From the NCBI GenBank assembly GCA_045563055.1, contig JBJKUR010000017.1, positions 1 to 7,701 of the forward strand: a stretch of DNA of 7,701 nt, read 5' to 3'. A program made the position numbers and the translations under genes. A model generated the notes under the pieces. That model searched no databases. It worked only from the letters and a program-made list of their open reading frames with translations, and was not told where the DNA came from. Shown in pieces: positions 1 to 4,510 of the stretch. Position 1 is the first letter of the stretch. The number at the start of each line of letters is the position of its first letter. The stretch is from Methylaequor sp045563055 (GTDB lineage: Bacteria; Pseudomonadota; Alphaproteobacteria; Methylaequorales; Methylaequoraceae).

Positions 1-141
1 AAAAAGTGTATTGATGATAAATATATAAGAATAAGTACCGGCTTTGATTTCGAAGATGCCTCTACAATAAAAGGTGTTAAAAATAATTATAATGGAGATG
101 AATTTTTAGGCACAAAGGTAGATATAGAGGATTGTCAATAA
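1..141 (+). CDS. C-terminal 46 residues of an unidentified protein (5' truncated by window edge)
   Basis: Frame 1 is open from the first base and ends at TAA 139-141, giving 46 residues that start KKCIDDKYIR and end VDIEDCQ. The tail is polar and charged with no hydrophobic segment. It has a cysteine near each end (third and second-to-last residue pair region), which could form a disulfide if the protein is exported, but that is speculation. I recognise no family. The gene lies upstream of and in the same direction as the secreted protein at 291, separated by about 150 nt that include a tRNA-like block, so an operon with it is not evident. The reading frame could be a chance opening, but its length, its composition like neighbouring genes and its position directly before a typical gap make a real gene end more likely. 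Confidence 0.6.
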   Translation, partial: KKCIDDKYIRISTGFDFEDASTIKGVKNNYNGDEFLGTKVDIEDCQ

Positions 142-162
142 AGTTTTTTTAATTTTACTGAA

Positions 163-217
163 TGCGTTGACTGAGCAGATTAAGACCTCCACTAACCGTT
201 AGAATTAACCAACCTAC
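163..217 (-). pseudogene. tRNA-like decayed block in the 142-290 gap
   Basis: Read on the minus strand from 217, the block opens with a D-arm-like stretch (GGTTGGTTA, the usual tRNA D-loop sequence). It then has CTAA-CGG-TTAG, a short hairpin where an anticodon arm would sit, a T-loop-like GGTCTTAATC and an acceptor-like CTCAGTCAACGC. The order of parts is right for a tRNA, but the block is only about 55 nt, the stems do not pair properly and the 5' acceptor strand is missing. I infer a decayed tRNA or tRNA-derived repeat, not a working tRNA. It starts about 20 nt after the preceding stop codon and is antisense to that gene. The rest of the gap is AT-rich and shows nothing I can name. Confidence 0.35.
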
Positions 218-290
218 AAATTGAAATTAATAAAATTACTAGGTAATATATATTTATTGCAAAAATTTTTTTTATACTAATATTAATACC

Positions 291-797
291 ATGAAAATTT
301 TTTTTCTGATTTTTATTCTATTTTTATCTTTTAATTTAAATGCGTCATGCAATTTTAAAAATTCAACTTCAAATGATGAGGTTTCATATACAATTCAAGA
401 ATCTATAAATGTTGACGATATTAAAGGTCATGTGATAAGAATTTTCAAAACAGAAACAAATCATGATAAATCTAAAAAAAATTGCGAGGGTTTAAAAATC
501 GTAAAAACAGATTTTTTCGGTATTAGTGATTACATCAGTAAAAATGGAAGAGTCACTGGCTATTCAATAGGAATTTATAATGATGGTAGTAAAATTTTCT
601 CTCGTGTTGATGGGGTGGCTCAAACTCCAAAGGACACAACCAAAAACGGTATCGTTCATACCACCATTACAATAACGGGAGGGACCGGAGTCTACAAAGG
701 TGTAACCGGTTATGGTAAGGGAAAAGTTGAATTTAATCCAGATACAGGCTTCTCTGCAGGGAAAACTGAAATTTTTTATACAATAGCTCCAAAATAA
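291..797 (+). CDS. small secreted protein, allene-oxide-cyclase/dirigent-like barrel (putative)
   Basis: A 168-residue protein whose N-terminus (Lys2, then hydrophobic residues 3-16, then NLNA) is a typical Sec signal peptide, with likely cleavage near Ala18-Ser19; Cys20 lacks a proper lipobox because position -3 is Asn. The mature part is rich in beta-strand-forming residues and turns. The motif GGTGVYKGVTGYGKG at residues 130-144 resembles the conserved Gly-rich segment (GGTGxYxGxxGxG) of the allene oxide cyclase/dirigent-type small beta-barrels. Cys20 and Cys65 could form a disulfide. Ligand and role are unknown, and the barrel assignment rests on this motif and the overall size. The ATG at 291 is the start that provides the signal peptide. 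There is no Shine-Dalgarno sequence; upstream is an A/T tract. The gene appears monocistronic, with a tRNA-like block 4 nt after its stop. Confidence 0.8.
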   Translation: MKIFFLIFILFLSFNLNASCNFKNSTSNDEVSYTIQESINVDDIKGHVIRIFKTETNHDKSKKNCEGLKIVKTDFFGISDYISKNGRVTGYSIGIYNDGSKIFSRVDGVAQTPKDTTKNGIVHTTITITGGTGVYKGVTGYGKGKVEFNPDTGFSAGKTEIFYTIAPK

Positions 798-800
798 TAT

Positions 801-832
801 GGGGTGACTGATGGGATGGATTTGACTTCTAG
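801..832 (-). repeat. tRNA-derived intergenic element, copy A (T-arm/acceptor-like)
   Basis: This block begins 4 nt after the stop of the secreted-protein gene. On the plus strand it holds GGGTGACTGA (802-811) and TGGATTTGACT (817-827). The second is identical to 1902-1912 and the first matches 1891-1900 at 9 of 10 positions; the two copies differ in the spacer between them by five bases. On the minus strand it reads AGTCAAATCC followed by ATCAGTCACCCC, like a tRNA T-loop and 3' acceptor strand. It is followed by an A-run (833-841). The rest of the gap up to 956 is plain AT-rich sequence with no recognisable signal. Confidence 0.5.
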
Positions 833-956
833 TAAAAAAAAAGATGGTAGTTGTATTTTAATTAAGAAAATAAAATTTCGAAACCCTAGATTTATATATA
901 ATTAATCAAATTTATAATTATTAAAATATCATAACTTTGAAGTAAAAAAAAATGCA

Positions 957-1853
957 ATGAAAATCGTAAGTCTTATACCAAGTGCCACTGAAATTATTTT
1001 TGCCTTAAACCTTTGTGATAATTTAGTTGGAATTTCTCATGAATGCGATTATCCCAAAGAAATTTTAAAACTTCCAAAACTAACAACCAGCAGAATTAAA
1101 ATAGAACAATCATCATTAAAGATCGATTATGACATTAAAAAAATATTAGAGAAAAGTTTATCCGTTTATGAAGTAAAATCTGATTTGCTTAGAAAATTAG
1201 ATCCAGATGTAATAATAACACAATCACAGTGCTCAGTTTGTGCAGTTTCTCTAAAAGATGTAGAGGAATGTTTAAGTAAGTTTATAGATAAAAAGCCGCT
1301 ACTAATTGATTTAAAGCCTAATACATTTGATGAAGTACTTAAAGATATAAATCGAGTTGGTGAGATACTAAATAAAAAAGTAGAATCACATATTTTAGTT
1401 AACAATATTAAAAATGAAATAAATAAAATTAAGGCGAAAACTTTGCACTCTAAGATTTCAAATGTTCTTTGTATTGAGTGGATTGAGCCAATTATGACGG
1501 CAGGAAATTGGGTTCCCCAATTGGTAGAATTTGCCGGAGGAAAGAGCGTCTTAGCAAAATCAGGAAAAAATTCTAATTTTATTAAATCTGAACATATAAA
1601 TTTTAAAGAGATTGATATTGTAATTTTTATGCCCTGTGGTTTTGATATAAAAAGGTCAAAAAAAGAAATATCAAAAGCAAACGTTGATTATTTTAGTGAT
1701 TTAAAAGATAAAAAAACATTTATAGTAGACGGTAATAAGTACTTCAATAGACCAGGTCCTGACCTTCTTGAAAGTACAAGAATATTAGCGGAGATTATTC
1801 ATCCTGATATTTTTCCAGCAAAACAGAATATTAAAAGATGGGTTTCACTTTAA
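957..1853 (+). CDS. cytosolic BtuF-like cobalamin-binding protein (helical backbone metal receptor fold)
   Basis: A 298-residue protein of the periplasmic-binding-protein-like family that includes BtuF (COG0614/PF01497). It belongs to the branch usually annotated cobalamin-binding protein, which lacks a signal peptide: it starts directly with the first beta-strand, MKIVSLIPSATEI. Branch-typical motifs run in order: PSATEI (8-13), GISHECDYP (25-33), ITQSQCSVCAVS (87-98, with Cys92 and Cys95), IEWIEPIMTAGNWVPQLVEFAGG region (173-195), PCGFDI (226-231) and FNRPGPDLLES (263-273). The middle, about residues 125-165, is the long backbone helix joining the two lobes. The length is normal. Without a signal peptide it is probably cytosolic, so it is not an obvious partner of a BtuCD importer, and none is present here. 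Ligand is inferred from the family only. No Shine-Dalgarno; an ATG at 952 is out of frame, which fixes the start at 957. Confidence 0.88.
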   Translation: MKIVSLIPSATEIIFALNLCDNLVGISHECDYPKEILKLPKLTTSRIKIEQSSLKIDYDIKKILEKSLSVYEVKSDLLRKLDPDVIITQSQCSVCAVSLKDVEECLSKFIDKKPLLIDLKPNTFDEVLKDINRVGEILNKKVESHILVNNIKNEINKIKAKTLHSKISNVLCIEWIEPIMTAGNWVPQLVEFAGGKSVLAKSGKNSNFIKSEHINFKEIDIVIFMPCGFDIKRSKKEISKANVDYFSDLKDKKTFIVDGNKYFNRPGPDLLESTRILAEIIHPDIFPAKQNIKRWVSL

Positions 1854-1887
1854 TTGACTAAATTCAGCCTAGAATATTTTTGTAAAA

Positions 1888-1935
1888 GCAGGGTGGCTGA
1901 GTGGATTTGACTCCCCGGCCTTCCGAATCGCAAAC
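1888..1935 (-). repeat. tRNA-derived intergenic element, copy B, between convergent genes
   Basis: This GC-richer block sits in the 101-nt gap between two convergent genes, about 35 nt after the plus-strand stop. Read on the minus strand it ends with AGTCAAATCC, ACTCAGCC and ACCCTGC, like a tRNA T-loop and 3' acceptor strand. Read on the plus strand it looks like the first part of a serine-type tRNA (GGGTGGCTGAGTGG) followed by CGGCCTTCCGAATCG, which resembles an anticodon arm. It shares the exact 11-mer TGGATTTGACT (1902-1912) and GGGTGGCTGA (1891-1900, 9 of 10) with copy A at 801-832. No complete cloverleaf can be drawn on either strand. No U-tract follows, so it is not a standard intrinsic terminator, though its position suits a shared 3'-end signal. 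Confidence 0.5.
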
Positions 1936-1954
1936 TAAATAAAAATTCTATTAT

Positions 1955-2782
1955 TTAATTTTTAATAAGTTTAGATACCTCAACAGTATTTTCCAAAAAA
2001 GAAAAATGAGCTGACTTACTTATTGTTTCAAATTTATCTAATTTTAGCAAATTTTGTGTTTGCAATTTTTCAGATTCTTTAGCCCAATCATGTTTACCAT
2101 AAAAAAGCTTAACCGGAACATTTACTTTTTTATATAATTCTCTAATACCCGAATTTTTATTAAATTGTGAAAGTACTTTTCTAAAATGATATACATATCC
2201 TTTTTTTCTTAATGATGTACACAATAAGTTTAAATAACTGTCAGGAAGTTTAGTTTTATCAAAAAAGCCACCATTCATAATATTTTTTAATATAAACTTA
2301 TTTTCTAAACTACAGAAAAGACCACCAACAATTGGAAGGCTTACATGAAATAAAATAAATTTAGCGAAAAAGTTTCCTCTTTGAATACCTTCTCCAAAGA
2401 ATGAGTCATAATCATAAGCATTAAACATAAAAATTTTTTTTACAACTTTAGGTAATTCAATAGATATACTTGCGGCTAGATTTGCACCAATCGACTCACC
2501 AGCAATAGTTAAATTTTTTATTTTTAATTTTTTTATAAAGTTGACTGTAGATTTTGTGAAAAAATTAAGATCATAATTTGTATTAGTATTTATTGGGGAA
2601 TCACCAAAGCCTGGTAAATCAATTGAATATACTGTAAATTTATCTTCTAATAATTTCCCAAGTTTATCTGAGTATTCTAGTCTATTTCTGAAAGTATGAA
2701 GCAGTAATATCGGCATTCCTTTTCCTATTTTTTTAAACCTTATGTAAGTTCCATCGTCTAAATAAAATTTTTCTATTTTCAT
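1955..2782 (-). CDS. alpha/beta-hydrolase fold protein
   Basis: A 275-residue alpha/beta hydrolase, counted from the ATG at 2782. The oxyanion-hole region is PILLLHT (24-30), the strand-turn IDLPGFGDSP lies at 54-63, and the nucleophile elbow GESIG (95-99) has Ser97. The acid is probably Asp232 in YGKHDW and the catalytic histidine His259 in SAHFSFLEN, so the triad appears complete and an active enzyme is likely. The cap lies at about residues 120-215. The substrate (ester, lactone, epoxide or other) cannot be told. The frame extends to an ATG at 2830, but that would add a cysteine-rich MCICSC leader. The start at 2782 has a strong AAGGAG sequence five bases upstream and begins exactly where the fold begins, so I chose it. 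It is transcribed divergently from the MarR gene, which is its most likely regulator. Confidence 0.88.
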   Translation of the reverse strand: MKIEKFYLDDGTYIRFKKIGKGMPILLLHTFRNRLEYSDKLGKLLEDKFTVYSIDLPGFGDSPINTNTNYDLNFFTKSTVNFIKKLKIKNLTIAGESIGANLAASISIELPKVVKKIFMFNAYDYDSFFGEGIQRGNFFAKFILFHVSLPIVGGLFCSLENKFILKNIMNGGFFDKTKLPDSYLNLLCTSLRKKGYVYHFRKVLSQFNKNSGIRELYKKVNVPVKLFYGKHDWAKESEKLQTQNLLKLDKFETISKSAHFSFLENTVEVSKLIKN

Positions 2783-2787
2783 TCCAG

Positions 2788-2793
2788 CTCCTT
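2788..2793 (-). promoter_or_regulatory. Shine-Dalgarno sequence fixing the hydrolase start
   Basis: On the minus strand AAGGAG is followed by five bases (CTGGA) and then the ATG at 2782. This is the only clear ribosome binding site in the window and decides against the longer reading that begins at 2830. Confidence 0.75.
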
Positions 2794-2805
2794 TTGAACA
2801 TAAAA

Positions 2806-2828
2806 TGTATATACACGAGCATATACAC
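2806..2828. promoter_or_regulatory. candidate operator: 10-bp palindrome and direct repeat between hydrolase and MarR genes
   Basis: Positions 2806-2815 are the perfect palindrome TGTATATACA. The octamer ATATACAC also occurs twice, at 2809-2816 and 2821-2828, spaced 12 bp apart, just over one helical turn. Both lie where transcription of the hydrolase would begin if the minus-strand -10 at 2830-2835 is used. MarR-family regulators commonly bind palindromes in the divergent gap next to their own gene, so this is the natural candidate site. The sequence is low in complexity, so part of the symmetry could be chance. Confidence 0.4.
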
Positions 2829-2829
2829 A

Positions 2830-2835
2830 ATTATA
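2830..2835 (-). promoter_or_regulatory. possible -10 element of the hydrolase gene
   Basis: The minus strand reads TATAAT here, about 50 bp upstream of the hydrolase start. A TTTACA lies upstream, but about 20 bp away, which is longer than ideal. In such AT-rich DNA a consensus -10 can arise by chance; its position directly beside the candidate operator is the main support. Confidence 0.35.
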
Positions 2836-2878
2836 TTTACTCTTTTTAAAATATTTGTAAAGTAATATTATAGCTAAT

Positions 2879-3289
2879 ATGAAGAGACTTATTAAAGTAA
2901 GAGAATTAGAACAATGTGCTTGTTTTAATCTTAGAAAAATGGCAAGAGAAGTAACTAACAGTTATAATTATTCATTAAAGTTATTTGGAATAAATTCAAC
3001 ACAAATACCTATTTTAGCACTACTAAATATCTACAATCAGTTAGAAACATCTAAAATAGCAGAATTATTAAATTTAGAACCATCAACTTTAAGACGAAAT
3101 TCATCCATTCTAATAAAAAAAAAATTAATTAAGGTCATAAAAAGAGATGTTAACGGAAATTTACTCGCATTAACTACTAATGGGTATGACAAACTTAAGG
3201 AAATATTGCCTACCTGGAAAAAATCTAATCAAAAAGGTAAAAAACTAGTCCGGGACTATCTTCTTGTTCTAAAGGAAATTTCAAAATAG
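2879..3289 (+). CDS. MarR-family winged-helix transcriptional regulator
   Basis: A 136-residue MarR-type regulator, of usual length. The N-terminal helix has the pattern CxCFNLRKMAREVTNSYN (residues 13-30), which is typical of one MarR branch, followed by LFGINSTQIPILALL (35-49). The helix-turn-helix spans about residues 57-80 (TSKIAELLNLEPSTLRRNSSIL), with a short wing at KRDVNGNLLALT (88-99) and a C-terminal dimerisation helix from 103 to 134. Cys13 and Cys15 lie near the start and could sense oxidants, but that is only a possibility. Such proteins usually act as dimeric repressors released by small ligands. The divergent alpha/beta hydrolase and the palindrome between them suggest it controls that gene and itself. 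The start lacks a Shine-Dalgarno sequence and lies close after AT-rich promoter-like sequence (TAATATTATAG), so a very short leader is possible. Confidence 0.88.
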   Translation: MKRLIKVRELEQCACFNLRKMAREVTNSYNYSLKLFGINSTQIPILALLNIYNQLETSKIAELLNLEPSTLRRNSSILIKKKLIKVIKRDVNGNLLALTTNGYDKLKEILPTWKKSNQKGKKLVRDYLLVLKEISK

Positions 3290-3317
3290 TTACAAGCAGC
3301 AAATTATATTATTTAAC

Positions 3318-3393
3318 TGGATGGCTGAGGTGGGCGTTAACCCGGGAAATCCTTTACATAAGCCTACACTCTAACCAACCGAGCCACGGCCAC
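3318..3393 (-). pseudogene. degenerate tRNA-like sequence of full tRNA length (76 nt)
   Basis: On the minus strand from 3393 the block shows a convincing D-arm: GCTC, GGTTGGTTA, GAGT, which pairs with one G-T wobble and carries the usual loop. It ends CAGCCATCCA, which includes a CCA terminus and pairs with TGGCCG at the 5' end except for one mismatch. In between, TAGGC-TTATGTA is not followed by a matching 3' anticodon strand (AAGGA where GCCTA is needed). The T-arm GGGTTAACGCC has an altered loop and only two or three pairs. It is therefore probably not a functional tRNA; a dead tRNA or tRNA-derived repeat is more likely. On the plus strand the same block begins GGATGGCTGAGG, like the element at 1891. 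It starts about 28 nt after the MarR stop codon. Confidence 0.5.
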
Positions 3394-3479
3394 TATTCTT
3401 AAAAAATGCTTTAACATTCATAGGGATATTCTGAGATATCTTAAAAAAGTGTGATAGCAAAAGTTTATTTTTTTAATCA

Positions 3480-3559
3480 GCTACGTGCAATCAAAGTCAA
3501 CAGATTTAAAATCTGTTGAACTTCAGTTCATGGCTCGTTCGAGTCGGACTAGGACTAGC
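3480..3559 (+). pseudogene. tRNA-Leu(UAA)-like sequence, D-arm and acceptor decayed
   Basis: The centre is a textbook class II tRNA: anticodon stem ACAGA (3500-3504), loop TTTAAAA (3505-3511) with anticodon TAA at 3507-3509, stem TCTGT (3512-3516), then a variable arm TGAAC-TTCA-GTTCA (3517-3530). The T-loop TTCGAGT (3538-3544) is intact, with a stem of four pairs (one wobble) and one mismatch. In contrast the D-arm region (GCAATCAAAGTCA) has lost the GGTAGAC-type consensus. The acceptor is poor as well: GCTA at 3480 pairs with TAGC at 3556-3559, but the remaining three pairs fail. It could be a pseudogene, a tRNA-derived repeat, or, less likely, a tRNA with a reduced D-arm. Confidence 0.55.
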
Positions 3560-3628
3560 AATTATATTTCTAAGTTTAGTTTCTAGTTTCTATTTAAAAA
3601 AGAATTTTAATTGTGTAAAATTCTAATA

Positions 3629-4399
3629 ATGAAAAATTATTATCATATTTTAGGTCTTTCATTTGAGTCTAATCCGGAGAAACAACTTATTGATGCTGCA
3701 TATAAAGCCCTCGTAAAACTTTATCATCCAGATCTTTACAAGGGCGATAAAAAGTCTCTTAAAAGAAAAATCACTGAGATAAATGAAGCTCATGAAATAT
3801 TATCCGATAAATTAAAAAGAGAAAACTTTGATCTTAAACTAAAAAAGTTTAAACAAGAAAAATCATTTGATTTTTTTGATGATGAGTTTGAAGACAAAGA
3901 TTTATTTAATAGCAAATATATAGACGAGGATTGGGAAATAGCTTTACTTGTATATCCTGAGTTAGAAAAAGTAAAAGATAATTTATCTAAATACAGTCAA
4001 AAATTAAGTTTTCAATTTCAATTTTACTTACTGGAGACTAAAGAATTCAACAAAATTGAGGCAATTTCACATAAATTCATTGACGCATTTCTTGAAAGAA
4101 AGTTTGGAACATCATATGAAATAAAAACTTTATCTAAAATACTAATTGAAAAAGATTTGAAGAAAAATGCTAAATATCTAAATAAATTAATTAAAGTACT
4201 AGGTTCAAAAAGTGAAAGAAGAATAATTAAAACATTTTTTCGACAATTCCCAGATTTAGATGAATTGATATCAAAAGAAACACAACTAAGTATTAACCAG
4301 ACTGTTTCTGACAACTATTTTGATAAAAATCAAAATATAATTGTTATTTTTTTAGTATTATTTCTAATTATCTTTTTATTTATTATTGCAAAAAATTAA
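3629..4399 (+). CDS. J-domain (DnaJ-type) co-chaperone with C-terminal membrane anchor
   Basis: A 256-residue protein counted from the ATG at 3629. An in-frame TTG at 3611 exists, but the J-domain begins at MKNYYHILGL, so the ATG is the better start. The J-domain covers about residues 1-68: helix I region YYHILGL, helix II AAYKALVKLYHP, the essential HPD tripeptide at 33-35, and helices III/IV with EINEAHEILSD. J-domains stimulate the ATPase of an Hsp70 (DnaK) and bring it to particular clients. A charged linker (69-100) and a helical region without known zinc-finger or DnaJ C-terminal domains follow. Residues 237-254 form a single hydrophobic segment at the very C-terminus (IIVIFLVLFLIIFLFII), making it a tail-anchored protein with the J-domain in the cytosol. 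It is not DnaJ itself; it is a specialised member, and its client is unknown. Confidence 0.88.
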   Translation: MKNYYHILGLSFESNPEKQLIDAAYKALVKLYHPDLYKGDKKSLKRKITEINEAHEILSDKLKRENFDLKLKKFKQEKSFDFFDDEFEDKDLFNSKYIDEDWEIALLVYPELEKVKDNLSKYSQKLSFQFQFYLLETKEFNKIEAISHKFIDAFLERKFGTSYEIKTLSKILIEKDLKKNAKYLNKLIKVLGSKSERRIIKTFFRQFPDLDELISKETQLSINQTVSDNYFDKNQNIIVIFLVLFLIIFLFIIAKN

Positions 4400-4420
4400 G
4401 ATATTTTTACTGATATACTT

Positions 4421-4497
4421 CTATGACGGGATTGTTAGAGCAAAACATATCAAGCTTCGGTAGATTTTGTTAAAGTCAGACACCACTAGGGGGCTAT
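4421..4497 (+). other. tRNA-like or structured intergenic block between convergent genes
   Basis: This GC-richer block fills the 111-nt gap between the J-protein and the permease stop codons. GATTGTTAGAGCA (about 4430-4442) resembles a tRNA D-arm (GGTTGGTTAGAGC). CAAAA (4441-4445) can pair with TTTTG (4465-4469) around an AAGCTTCGG loop region. AGTCAGACACCACT (4474-4487) resembles, with one insertion and one substitution, the AGTCAAATCCACT of the minus-strand reading at 1900-1912. No cloverleaf can be drawn. I include it as a weak member of the intergenic family; it might equally be an unrelated structured 3' end. Confidence 0.3.
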
Positions 4498-4510
4498 AAA
4501 AATTCCTTAG

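Larger units (their letters stand above)
3290..3628. other. 339-nt gene-free stretch holding two tRNA-like blocks
   Basis: Between the MarR stop and the J-protein start there is no convincing open reading frame. The stretch contains a tRNA-sized degenerate block on the minus strand (3318-3393) and a leucine-tRNA-like block on the plus strand (3480-3559), separated by about 86 nt. The separator and the 3560-3628 tail are plain AT-rich DNA. This is the longest gap in the window. Confidence 0.7.

Noticed and set aside
257..278. TTGCAA and TATACT before the secreted-protein gene as a -35/-10 promoter
   Set aside because: The spacing is only 10 bp, too short for a sigma-70 promoter, and such words are frequent in this AT-rich DNA.
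1166..1405. Minus-strand open frame inside the BtuF-like gene
   Set aside because: It is fully contained in a well-supported gene, has serine-rich shadow-type composition and no recognisable motif. The frames at 4024-4314 (-), 6696-6980 (+) and 7181-7372 (+) were rejected for the same reason.
1888..1935. Functional tRNA-Ser
   Set aside because: Only the first ~14 nt look like a serine tRNA. There is no complete anticodon arm, variable arm or 3' acceptor strand in the 101-nt gap.
1854..1954. Intrinsic terminator between the convergent genes
   Set aside because: No stable GC hairpin followed by a T-run is present on either strand; the GC-rich words pair poorly with one another.
2783..2830. 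A longer hydrolase with 16 extra N-terminal residues starting at 2830
   Set aside because: The extra leader is cysteine-rich and unlike the fold. The internal ATG at 2782 has a strong Shine-Dalgarno sequence, and the extension would cover the candidate operator.
3611..3628. TTG start adding six residues to the J-domain protein
   Set aside because: J-domains normally begin two to five residues before the YYxxLG motif, which the ATG at 3629 provides.
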